Assembly (NCBI GenBank): GCA_003649715.1
Contig: QMSS01000024.1
Location: 1 to 13,790 of the forward strand
Source of the DNA: Thermoplasmata archaeon
GTDB taxonomy: Archaea; Thermoplasmatota; E2; DHVEG-1
DNA length: 13,790 bases
Direction of reading: 5' to 3'
Position 1 is the stretch's first letter; every line of letters starts with the position of its first letter. This document shows, one piece after another, positions 7,847-13,790 of this stretch. A model generated the notes under the pieces. It made no database searches. It was not told the origin of the DNA and saw only the letters and a program-made list of their open reading frames with translations. The position numbers and the translations under genes were made by a program.

Positions 7847-8863
7847 CTATCTGTTATTTGTTATTATTGGGAGGGGAGTGTCGCATTTTGTACATCTTCC
7901 ATTTTTAAGACCAATTAACCGGGTTGTGTAGCCGTATCGTTCGATGCATATGTTGCCACATTTAGGGCAGATAGTGTTTTCATAATCACCATGTGGCACA
8001 TTGCCTAGATATGGGTATTGTATACCAATGTTTTTTGCAGTTTCATATATTTTTAGTAATGTTTTGATTGGTGTCATCGGAATGTTTGTCATTTTGTAGT
8101 CTGGATGAAATCTAGAAAAATGCAATGGTGTATCACTTCCCAATTTTTCGGCAACCCATCTGCAGAAATCTTTTATTTCTTCCATGGAGTCATTGTATCC
8201 AGGAATGACTAGATATGTTATTTCTAGGTGAATGCCTAGGTTTTTTGCAGTTTCGCATGTCTGCAGCACTGGCTGTAGGCGTGCCTTACATATTTTTTTG
8301 TAGAAATCATCGTTGAATGCTTTTACATCTATGTTCATTGCATCTAGATATTTGGATAGTTCTTTTAGTGGTTCTTGGTTTATATATCCATTGGTGACAT
8401 AAACTGTATATAGATTGTTTTTTTTCGCTTGTTTAGCCGTGTCTAGGCTGTATTCATACCATATAGTTGGTTCATTGTATGTCCATGCTATGCCCTGACA
8501 GTCATATTTTTTTGCCATCTTTACTGCTTCTTCAGGGGATAGTTCTTGTAGGTATATGTCTTCTGGATGTGCAGTGGATATAGTGTAGTTTTGACAGTGG
8601 CTACACTGGAATGTACATCCCACTGTGCCGAAGGATAGTATGTTTGAACCTGGATGGAAATGATAGAGAGGTTTTTTTTCAATAGGATCAATTGCTACTG
8701 ATGAGTAAGAGCCATATATTAGTGTGTATAGTTTTCCATCCTCATTTTTTCTTACACCGCAGATGCCTCTCTGATCTTTTTTGATTTTGCATGTATGAGG
8801 GCATAGAAGACATTGAACTTCTTGTTTTTCTGTTGATACCCAGAATTTTGCTTCTTTTTTCAT
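7847..8863 (-). CDS. amrS: AmmeMemoRadiSam-system radical SAM enzyme (PflA-like)
   Basis: Radical SAM protein of the COG1180 / AmmeMemoRadiSam type, which in many archaea and bacteria occurs with AMMECR1- and MEMO-domain proteins; its reaction is not established. The cluster motif is CTFQCSHC (Cys83, Cys87, Cys90), which ligates the 4Fe-4S cluster that cleaves S-adenosylmethionine. N-terminal cysteines at 18, 21, 25 and 35 (CLLCPHTC and GICGVR) are characteristic of this subgroup. The barrel carries GIAWTYNEPTIW, VTNGY and MNIDVKAFND. The C-terminus adds two CxxC pairs (CPKC at 299-302, CTKC at 324-327), probably a zinc-ribbon or extra metal site. The 338 residues are typical of the family. 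It lies 38 bases behind the lipoprotein peptidase gene in the same direction, with a TATA-like sequence over that gene's stop codon, so it may have its own promoter. No AMMECR1 or MEMO gene is in the window. Confidence 0.9.
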   Translation of the reverse strand: MKKEAKFWVSTEKQEVQCLLCPHTCKIKKDQRGICGVRKNEDGKLYTLIYGSYSSVAIDPIEKKPLYHFHPGSNILSFGTVGCTFQCSHCQNYTISTAHPEDIYLQELSPEEAVKMAKKYDCQGIAWTYNEPTIWYEYSLDTAKQAKKNNLYTVYVTNGYINQEPLKELSKYLDAMNIDVKAFNDDFYKKICKARLQPVLQTCETAKNLGIHLEITYLVIPGYNDSMEEIKDFCRWVAEKLGSDTPLHFSRFHPDYKMTNIPMTPIKTLLKIYETAKNIGIQYPYLGNVPHGDYENTICPKCGNICIERYGYTTRLIGLKNGRCTKCDTPLPIITNNR

Positions 8864-8894
8864 ATTTTTTCAAAAAGAGTTTTACAGCAGTTGG

Positions 8895-8907
8895 TATTAT
8901 ATTAATC
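8895..8907 (-). promoter_or_regulatory. possible internal promoter of the radical SAM gene
   Basis: On the minus strand GATTAATATAATA overlaps the stop codon of the upstream lipoprotein gene. It is centred about 38 bases before ATG 8863. No SD sequence precedes that ATG. A separate short-leader transcript is plausible, but co-transcription cannot be excluded. Confidence 0.3.
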
Positions 8908-10206
8908 TTCGCCTAGTATCATTTCTCCTAGGCTGCGTAGGAATCCTTTTTGCGGGTAGTTGTCGTTGATCTGCGGCTGCATGGATTTGTATTGTTTGAT
9001 GTTTTCATCTGTACGTAGCATGTATCTAGCATAGTAGAATGCTTCTTCTACAGATACTTTTCCATCTTTGAATATTCGAAGTCTGGTGGGTCTTCCGATG
9101 TTCAGTATACCTGGTTTGAAGCCATCTGCTTCCCCGGTTTTTAGTCCTTTGAACCATAGCTGTGAGAATAATGGTCCCTCTGTTGTGCTGGTGTATCCTT
9201 TTCTGAATTTGCTTGCACCAGTTATTACTATTCTACCTGATTGAGGAATTTTGGATCTTAGTAAAAGTGGGGTGGGAAGGTTAAGTATGGTTTTGTCAGC
9301 GAATCCTCCAGAGTAACATGCATCGATGATTATGCATGTTTTTTTGGATTTTAGTGGTCCTAGTAGCTCTCCTAGTTCCTTGTCACTTAGGGTGTCATCC
9401 CATGTGAAGATGATGCTGTGTTCCAAGATTTTTCCGCCGGTTAGGATGTTGTCTTTATCCCCATATCCATGGTTGAATATCCATAGAAAGATTTCACTGT
9501 CTCTATATTTGTTTGATTCTTTGATGACATAGTTTATGGTGTGGATAACATTCTTTTTAGTTGCACCGCCATATATTATGTTGTATTTGTGAGATCGTTC
9601 TTGTAAGGTTTTTACTCTTTTTCCGTATCCATTGTTGTTTCTTATCCATCCATCGTCAAACAGTATAAATATGTTAGATGTTGAGTATCTACAGTTTTCG
9701 ATTAGATACTCAGCCATTTCTTCTGCTAGATAGAGACCGCCATTTCCTAGTTTACTCTCGTTGTCATTTGGAAAGTTGGATGCTGCTATAAATATTGCCC
9801 ATTTATGGGAGCTGGATTCTACTATGTCCGGATTGTCGACTATTAGAGTTATTGTCTCAGTATCTGAGTATTCTTTGCCATCCCATGCTCTAGCAGTGAT
9901 GGTGTATGTGCCATCTTCATAGTCATATGCATTCCATTCAAAACTCCATTGTGTTGTTCCATCAGCGGTGTGCCATTCTTCGTCATTGATTTTTATCTCA
10001 ACAGCGGTTAGGTCTTCTTCCCCATCTGGGTCATATGCTAGGCCGCTTATCATAACAATACTATGGACAACTGAGTTGTTAGATGGATATCTTATGCTTA
10101 TGATAGGTTTTTTGTTTGAGATATTGTTTTGCTGAATACAGCCAGAGAATAGTGGTAATAATAGTATGGAGGCAACTGTTATTGTGGCAACAAGTTTTTT
10201 ATCCAT
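8902..10206 (-). CDS. lipoprotein with Ig-like domain and C13/caspase-like cysteine peptidase domain
   Basis: Predicted surface lipoprotein. A hydrophobic signal (residues 5-20) ends in FSGC with Cys23 as the lipidation site; Phe at -3 is unusual but tolerated. Residues about 34-125 form a bacterial-type Ig-like domain (SIRYPSNNSVV, AYDPDGEEDLTAVEIKIND, DGTYTITARAWDG). From residue 135 a caspase-hemoglobinase fold domain begins, of the C13 (legumain-like) type: KWAIFIAAS on the first strand, IFILFDDG on the next, His246 in IFNHGYGD, and Cys297 in IIDACYSGG. These are the catalytic dyad and its classic contexts, so proteolytic activity is likely. The specificity pocket and the role of the last 100 residues are unclear. 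The start has GGTG four bases before the ATG, a TATA-like box behind it, and two palindromes further upstream. It resembles the C25 peptidase in cellular role but not in family. Other members of this fold include caspase-like signalling proteins. Confidence 0.88.
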   Translation of the reverse strand: MDKKLVATITVASILLLPLFSGCIQQNNISNKKPIISIRYPSNNSVVHSIVMISGLAYDPDGEEDLTAVEIKINDEEWHTADGTTQWSFEWNAYDYEDGTYTITARAWDGKEYSDTETITLIVDNPDIVESSSHKWAIFIAASNFPNDNESKLGNGGLYLAEEMAEYLIENCRYSTSNIFILFDDGWIRNNNGYGKRVKTLQERSHKYNIIYGGATKKNVIHTINYVIKESNKYRDSEIFLWIFNHGYGDKDNILTGGKILEHSIIFTWDDTLSDKELGELLGPLKSKKTCIIIDACYSGGFADKTILNLPTPLLLRSKIPQSGRIVITGASKFRKGYTSTTEGPLFSQLWFKGLKTGEADGFKPGILNIGRPTRLRIFKDGKVSVEEAFYYARYMLRTDENIKQYKSMQPQINDNYPQKGFLRSLGEMILGED

Positions 10207-10240
10207 GGTGCACCATTATAATATTTTTCTTTTATTTTTA

Positions 10241-10250
10241 CTTTAAAACC
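10241..10250 (-). promoter_or_regulatory. BRE/TATA-like promoter of the lipoprotein peptidase gene
   Basis: On the minus strand GGTTTTAAAG is followed by an A-rich run. The TATA-like centre is about 38 bases from ATG 10206, leaving a leader of about a dozen bases that includes the GGTG SD sequence at 10214-10211. Confidence 0.45.
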
Positions 10251-10256
10251 TTTGCT

Positions 10257-10293
10257 TGACAGTTATTGTCAGAAACAGATAGGATCTTATCTG
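10257..10293. repeat. two adjacent perfect palindromes, candidate operator
   Basis: TGACAGTTATTGTCA (10257-10271, 5-bp arms, 5-base centre) is followed by CAGATAGGATCTTATCTG (10276-10293, 6-bp arms, 6-base centre). Their centres are about 20 bases apart, close to two helical turns, so a pair of dimeric regulators could sit on the same face. They lie immediately upstream of the BRE/TATA of the leftward lipoprotein gene, a usual place for an archaeal activator site. They could instead form hairpins in the thiL 3' region. Confidence 0.45.
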
Positions 10294-10310
10294 CTTTTTA
10301 TTTCTTTGTT

Positions 10311-10366
10311 AAAAAAAATCTTTGTATAGTTACGTGTAAGACATTGGTTTTCTTGATTAGAAAAAA
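10311..10366 (-). terminator. T-runs ending thiL transcription
   Basis: Downstream of the thiL stop on the minus strand there are T6 (10366-10361) and T8 (10318-10311) runs. These are typical hairpin-free archaeal terminators and separate thiL from the lipoprotein gene. Confidence 0.5.
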
Positions 10367-10387
10367 TGTGGGAGATATAGTGTGGTT

Positions 10388-11383
10388 TTAGGAGGAATCA
10401 TATTTTTGTGTTTGTCTGAAATGCTCATATCCTTGGTTTGGCAGTATGTTTTTGATATGTTTTGAGACTAGTTTAATGCTCTTTGTTTTTGTTACTCTGC
10501 CTATTGGTGTGAGTTTGTTTCCTGTGTTCTCTACTGCTTTTGCTGTTTTTTCAAAATGATCAGCTGGCATTGTTATGAGGAGCTCATAGTCTCCACCGAA
10601 GTGAAGAGCTGCATTGTAAACATCTATTTTTGTTTGTTGTTGGATATATATAAGCTCTGGTGATATTGGAATTTTTTCTCTACATATTTCGAAGCCTACA
10701 TTGTTTAGCTCTCCCAGCTGGTAGAGAGAGGCTGATATGCCATCTGATATGTCCATGCAGGAGGAGACCGTTTTTTTTTCTGCTAATGCTCTTCCCTCTT
10801 TTATCCTTGGTATGGGTTGCAGTAGACCTTTTACAATCTCCTTGTTTTGGATCTTGTGTTTTAATGCATAGTATCCTGCTGCTGCTTTTCCTAATGTTCC
10901 TGTTACCGCAACGATATCACCTGGTTGTGCCCCTTTTCGTGGCATAAACTCATCTTTTTTTACTCTACCAAGTATGGTTCCGCAAAGGGTTATGTGTGGG
11001 TTTTCCTTTGTGTCACCACCGATTATAGCAGTATCAAATTTTGTAGCACATCTGTTGGCTCCCTCTATCAGTCTCTGTAGAAACATGATGGATGTGTTTT
11101 TTGGTAGGCCAAGAGATAAAACTATGCCTATAGGCTCTCCACCTTTTGCAGCTATGTCGCTTAGATTAACTGCTACTATAAACCATCCCATCTGGAATGG
11201 TGTTATCTCTCTAGGTAGATGCGCTTTTTTTGATACCATGTCTGTAGAGACTAACAGGTAGTTCTGGTCATCGATGTCTATAGCAGCGCAGTCATCACCA
11301 ATTCCAACAGCAACATTCCCTGTAGATATGGCTTGTGAGATGAGTCGTATAGCCTCTCTTTCGCCTATGTCTGATAGCTTCAC
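10388..11383 (-). CDS. thiL: thiamine-phosphate kinase ThiL
   Basis: Phosphorylates thiamine monophosphate with ATP to thiamine diphosphate, the last step of cofactor synthesis, in the cytoplasm. It is a member of the AIR synthase-related fold. Motifs in order: GIGDDCA at residues 27-33 (metal/nucleotide site), STDM at 47-50, NLSDIAAKGG at 73-82, IGGDT at 121-125, VTGTLGKAAAGY at 160-171, and CMDISDG in the C-terminal half. At 331 residues it has the family's usual length. The start is a GTG codon at 11383-11381 that gives the canonical MKLSDIGE N-terminus. There is no clear SD sequence, and AT-rich DNA about 25-40 bases upstream suggests a short or absent leader. It is divergent from purM across 106 bases. 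No other thiamine gene is present in the window, and no THI-box riboswitch is seen upstream. Confidence 0.95.
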   Translation of the reverse strand: MKLSDIGEREAIRLISQAISTGNVAVGIGDDCAAIDIDDQNYLLVSTDMVSKKAHLPREITPFQMGWFIVAVNLSDIAAKGGEPIGIVLSLGLPKNTSIMFLQRLIEGANRCATKFDTAIIGGDTKENPHITLCGTILGRVKKDEFMPRKGAQPGDIVAVTGTLGKAAAGYYALKHKIQNKEIVKGLLQPIPRIKEGRALAEKKTVSSCMDISDGISASLYQLGELNNVGFEICREKIPISPELIYIQQQTKIDVYNAALHFGGDYELLITMPADHFEKTAKAVENTGNKLTPIGRVTKTKSIKLVSKHIKNILPNQGYEHFRQTQKYDSS

Positions 11384-11489
11384 AGTTAGGACACAAGGAT
11401 TTTTTGTTCAAAAAGTTTATCATGTGAATAACTGTTTGACTGTTTTTGGTGAGTCTAAAAAAAGGATTTTACGGGGGGTATAATCAGGT
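11384..11489. promoter_or_regulatory. divergent promoter region between thiL and purM
   Basis: The 106-base gap separates two divergent genes. Candidate TATA elements are GATAAACTTTTT on the minus strand (about 11418-11429) for thiL and TCTAAAAAAAGG on the plus strand (about 11454-11465) for purM. A G-rich GGGGGGT at 11473-11479 lies about ten bases before the purM TTG and may act as its SD sequence. Both assignments are by eye. Confidence 0.4.
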
Positions 11490-12524
11490 TTGAAAGGGAT
11501 AACATATGCAGAAAGCGGGGTAGATATAATGGAGGAAGAAAAAGCTATAGGAGCACTGCTTTCAAGTATAGGATTTAAACGTAAAGACATCATTGGCAGA
11601 CCTCTTGGTGGACATTACGCAGGTCTGATAGAGTTTGGCGAATATGCTTTGGTATTGTGCACAGATGGTGTCGGCAGTAAGGTAAAAATTGCTTCTGAGC
11701 TAAGAAAATGGGACACAGTTGGTATTGACTGTATAGCTATGAATGTGAATGATGCAATCTGTGTGGGCGCGGAACCACTTGCATTTGTTGACTATTTGGC
11801 AATAGATAAACCCAGTCCTGAGATAACCAAAGAAATAGGTAGAGGACTGGAAAAAGGTGCAGAGCATGCCAATATATCTATCGTAGGTGGGGAAACAGCC
11901 TCATTACCAGATATTATCAGGGGATTTGATTTAGCTGGTACATGCCTTGCATATGTAAAAAAAACTGATGTTATAACAGGTGAAAAAATCTGTGCAGGTG
12001 ATGTGATAATAGGATTGCAAAGCAGTGGCATACATTCAAATGGTTATACACTTGTGAGAAAAGTCATTGAAAAATCAGGTTTATCCTATCATGATCGGTT
12101 TCCAGATGGTTTGTATCCTGGCAAAACAATTGGTGAAATACTACTCACCCCAACCAGGATATATGTCAAAGAAATACTAAATGTTTTGAGAAAAACAGAG
12201 GTCCATGGACTAGCTCACATAACAGGTGGTGGCCTAAGAAATCTTATGCGTCTAAACAAAAACGTCAAGTATATTATCAAAGACCCATTTGATCCACAGC
12301 CAATATTCAAATTTATTCAAAAACTTGGAAATATCGAGGACATGGAAATGTACCAGACCTTTAACATGGGCATGGGATTCACAGTTATCGTATCTAAAGA
12401 AGATGTTGATTATACACTAAATATCCTCAAAAAACATTCCCACAACATGGATATCAAAGTTGTAGGTAAGATAACAGAGGGAAAAGGCGTTGAAATACCC
12501 TCTTTAAACATAATGTTCCGATAA
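11490..12524 (+). CDS. purM: phosphoribosylformylglycinamidine cyclo-ligase (AIR synthetase)
   Basis: Closes the imidazole ring of purines: ATP-dependent conversion of FGAM to 5-aminoimidazole ribonucleotide (AIR). The family motifs are complete: TYAESGVDI at the N-terminus (residues 5-13), TDGVGSKVKIA at 58-68, AMNVNDAICVGAEPLAFVDY at 83-102, GGETASLPD at 133-141, GLQSSGIHSNGYTLVRK at 175-191 and HITGGGLRNL in the C-terminal half. The 344 residues match the usual length. The start is taken as TTG 11490 because a stop codon lies in frame at 11481 and no ATG or GTG is available before the conserved TYAESGVDI. The ATG at 11506 is out of frame. It is divergent from its structural relative thiL and convergent with the acyltransferase gene. 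AIR is also the ThiC substrate for the thiamine pyrimidine. Confidence 0.95.
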   Translation: MKGITYAESGVDIMEEEKAIGALLSSIGFKRKDIIGRPLGGHYAGLIEFGEYALVLCTDGVGSKVKIASELRKWDTVGIDCIAMNVNDAICVGAEPLAFVDYLAIDKPSPEITKEIGRGLEKGAEHANISIVGGETASLPDIIRGFDLAGTCLAYVKKTDVITGEKICAGDVIIGLQSSGIHSNGYTLVRKVIEKSGLSYHDRFPDGLYPGKTIGEILLTPTRIYVKEILNVLRKTEVHGLAHITGGGLRNLMRLNKNVKYIIKDPFDPQPIFKFIQKLGNIEDMEMYQTFNMGMGFTVIVSKEDVDYTLNILKKHSHNMDIKVVGKITEGKGVEIPSLNIMFR

Positions 12525-12619
12525 AGAAACAAGTGGAAAAAACTTTGAGGCAACACAAATAGAGGGAAATACAAATGTATCAGCACCAAAATAAAGACAC
12601 TCCATATCTCTTTTATGTT

Positions 12620-13399
12620 TTATGCTATGAAAAGTAGGATTAAAGCTATAAGTATTGGTTGATGAAGGAAATAGATCACCAGAGAATGAGAACCGAAGAA
12701 ACAGACTGCCCTTACAAGTCTAAACATTGATAGATCTCTCAAAATAAATCTCCTTTTATACCCACTATACAAGGTGTTGCCAAGAAAGATGCCTAGTAGA
12801 ACAACACCAAACCATGGTAGAAGAGGAAAATAGTCAACTGTGTAGAAACTAGATGGGACAAAGCCTAACCAGAGAAGAAAATAGAAATCGAAACTCATAG
12901 TTTTCAAAAATATTCCTATAAAGATAAACAATATCCCCAACACAAGATTTTTGTAACGATAACGTAGCATGGGATACGCCAGGATAATGGACAGACCAAT
13001 GCAGTGTAGAACACCAAATACAACAAAACCCCGGCCTAAAAACAGCCATGTAACAATCGTTACAACAACCCCTAATACAAAAATTTTCAAACCTCTAATC
13101 AAAAACTTTATCCAAACATCTCTTTCTTTTGTTATAACCCTCCTCGTCTTCGAATAACTAAGAGTCAACGAAATACCTACTAACAGAATAAAAATACAAC
13201 CAATTGAATACACAAAAAGCAGGGAAAAACCAGAGTACAAACCCATCTTATAGACGTGAAAGAAATTGAGATCATACAGACTATGAAAGACAATCATCAT
13301 AACAACTGCAATGCCACGTAAGAAATCTATCTCCCAGAATCTCCTACAATCACAACATAACGACTGAGCAGCACTCATAACTAGTTCAGGAAAATACAT
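12620..13399 (-). CDS. DUF1624/HGSNAT-like multispanning membrane acyltransferase
   Basis: Integral membrane protein of the heparan-alpha-glucosaminide N-acetyltransferase catalytic-domain type (HGSNAT_cat / DUF1624). Relatives pass an acetyl or acyl group across the membrane to a sugar; the substrate here is unknown. It has 259 residues with about seven or eight hydrophobic segments. Family signatures are FWEIDFLRGIAVVMMIVFHS at 21-40 (with Asp25, Arg28 and His39), GVLHCIGLS at 129-137 (His132), FPLLPWFGVVLLG at 191-203 and SLVIYFLHQP at 239-248 (His246). The N-terminus has an odd cysteine cluster, CCDC at 15-18. Two starts are possible: ATG 13399, or ATG 13378 (residue 8). A TATA-like GTTTAATAT at 13419-13411 predicts transcription starting near 13389, which would favour 13378. 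No SD sequence supports either. The gene converges on purM with a 95-base gap containing T-runs on the minus strand. Confidence 0.85.
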   Translation of the reverse strand: MYFPELVMSAAQSLCCDCRRFWEIDFLRGIAVVMMIVFHSLYDLNFFHVYKMGLYSGFSLLFVYSIGCIFILLVGISLTLSYSKTRRVITKERDVWIKFLIRGLKIFVLGVVVTIVTWLFLGRGFVVFGVLHCIGLSIILAYPMLRYRYKNLVLGILFIFIGIFLKTMSFDFYFLLWLGFVPSSFYTVDYFPLLPWFGVVLLGIFLGNTLYSGYKRRFILRDLSMFRLVRAVCFFGSHSLVIYFLHQPILIALILLFIA

Positions 13400-13436
13400 G
13401 AGAGAAGGAGATATTAAACATGTTTGTCAACATAAA

Positions 13437-13444
13437 GAAAAAAG
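13437..13444 (-). terminator. T-run terminator of the initiator tRNA
   Basis: On the minus strand CTTTTTTC begins 11 bases after the tRNA discriminator base, the expected place for an archaeal tRNA terminator. Confidence 0.55.
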
Positions 13445-13455
13445 TGGATAATGAG

Positions 13456-13530
13456 TAGCGGGGAGTGGATTTGAACCACTGATCTACGGGTTATGGGCCC
13501 GTCGGGATTTCCTGGCTACCCCACCCCGCT
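13456..13530 (-). tRNA. initiator tRNA-Met (anticodon CAU)
   Basis: The minus strand folds into a complete cloverleaf of 75 bases including discriminator A. The acceptor is AGCGGGG/CCCCGCT, the anticodon stem ACGGG/CCCGT with loop CCCATAA, the variable loop AGATC and the T arm AGTGG/CCACT with loop TTCAAAT. A1-U72 and the three consecutive G-C pairs at the base of the anticodon stem identify the archaeal initiator rather than the elongator. CCA is not encoded. There is no intron, since both anticodon-stem strands pair directly. The base 5' of the anticodon is C33 instead of the near-universal U33. A TATA-like CAAAAAAATA lies about 40 bases upstream at 13576-13567. Confidence 0.95.
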
Positions 13531-13566
13531 ACAGATGGGTGACATTCCCAGATGTTCCTCGCCAAC

Positions 13567-13576
13567 TATTTTTTTG
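13567..13576 (-). promoter_or_regulatory. TATA-like element of the tRNA gene
   Basis: On the minus strand CAAAAAAATA lies about 40 bases before the mature tRNA 5' end. This is compatible with a short 5' leader removed by RNase P. Confidence 0.35.
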
Positions 13577-13635
13577 GGTACTATGCGAAATGAGACAAGC
13601 TACTTTAATATCTTTCTGAGTACTTAAAATTTAAT

Positions 13636-13734
13636 ATGCCAAAAGCTCCTAACTGTTTGTTGAAAACATCTGTTTATAAAAAACCATACCATATAAAAGG
13701 GTGGGATAAATATTATAAAGACCAGTATAAATAA
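13636..13734 (+). CDS. possible 32-residue basic, aromatic small protein
   Basis: ATG 13636 opens 32 codons to TAA 13734. The product starts MPKAPNCLLKTSVYKKP and ends HIKGWDKYYKDQYK. It is rich in lysine and tyrosine with one tryptophan and one cysteine, and poor in the Ile, Phe and Asn that random AT-rich DNA would give, so it looks protein-like. A TATA-like CTTTAATATC at about 13602-13611 lies some 30 bases before the ATG, suiting a leaderless transcript. The next ATG (13753) follows 18 bases after the stop with its own SD sequence. I do not recognise the family. It could be chance, since the candidate promoter of the next gene overlaps its 3' end. Confidence 0.3.
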   Translation: MPKAPNCLLKTSVYKKPYHIKGWDKYYKDQYK

Positions 13735-13750
13735 AGTAGTTTTTGAGGAG
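13706..13750 (+). promoter_or_regulatory. candidate TATA element and SD site of the last gene
   Basis: ATAAATATTATAAAG (13706-13720) and a second TATA-like AGTATAAATAAAG (13725-13737) precede GAGGAG at 13745-13750, which ends two bases before ATG 13753, a short but usable spacing. Confidence 0.4.
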
Positions 13751-13752
13751 AA

Positions 13753-13790
13753 ATGACTGAAAGAAATATAAAAACACGTTTGGTTAAAAA
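13753..13790 (+). CDS. 5' end of a rightward gene, cut by the window end
   Basis: ATG 13753 follows GAGGAG and opens an uninterrupted frame, MTERNIKTRLVK, to the window edge. Only twelve codons are visible, too few to name a family. The SD sequence and TATA-like boxes upstream make a real start likely. Confidence 0.45.
   Translation, partial: MTERNIKTRLVK

Noticed and set aside
11384..11489. TPP riboswitch controlling thiL
   Set aside because: No THI-box-like conserved segments are visible and the likely leader is too short.
11506..11508. ATG as the purM start
   Set aside because: It is out of frame with purM and would lose the conserved N-terminus; TTG 11490 is the only start before that motif.
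13456..13530. Intron in the tRNA gene
   Set aside because: The anticodon stem and seven-base loop are complete without any insertion.
1..13790. CRISPR array, insertion sequence or integrated element
   Set aside because: No regularly spaced repeats, transposase or integrase genes or terminal inverted repeats were seen. The tRNA gene shows no duplicated 3' end suggestive of an attachment site within the window.

Overview
The window is archaeal and AT-rich. The evidence is an aPelota/Dom34 gene, an archaeal-type Rqc2/NEMF gene, an initiator tRNA with A1-U72 and three G-C pairs closing the anticodon stem, and TATA/BRE-like boxes about 25 bases ahead of several starts. The secreted proteins follow a style I associate with euryarchaeal and Thermoplasmata-like sediment archaea: PKD-like and CARDB-like modules, a C25 peptidase, and a lipoprotein with a C13/caspase-like domain. 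That lineage is an inference; there is no rRNA or other decisive marker here.

Layout. Positions 1-76 may hold the start of a leftward gene cut by the window edge. A rightward block follows: a secreted gingipain-like C25 peptidase with a PKD-like domain (305-2509); a frame-disrupted secreted PKD/CARDB protein (2728-3757); Rqc2/NEMF (3814-5793); and Pelota (5849-6898). A leftward block converges on it: a membrane-anchored protein of unknown function (6907-7662), an AmmeMemoRadiSam-type radical SAM enzyme (7847-8863), a lipoprotein peptidase-like protein (8902-10206) and thiamine-phosphate kinase ThiL (10388-11383). PurM (11490-12524, TTG start) is divergent from thiL. A multispanning DUF1624/HGSNAT-like acyltransferase (12620-13399) and the initiator tRNA-Met (13456-13530) are both leftward. 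A possible 32-residue ORF (13636-13734) and the start of another gene (13753 onward) run rightward off the end.

Functional themes. (1) Extracellular proteolysis: two unrelated families of cysteine-peptidase fold, one with a secretion signal and one with a lipobox. (2) Rescue of stalled translation: Pelota opens stalled ribosomes with its partner factors, and Rqc2 acts on the obstructed large subunit; the two genes are adjacent. (3) Purine and thiamine synthesis meet at the purM/thiL divergent promoter; PurM makes AIR, the precursor of the thiamine pyrimidine in the ThiC route. Most of the window is ordinary housekeeping. The most notable points are the multiply frameshifted secreted-protein gene, C33 in the initiator tRNA, paired palindromes one helical phase apart upstream of the lipoprotein promoter, and the small ORF ahead of the last gene. 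I found no CRISPR array, transposon, or clearly novel multi-gene system.
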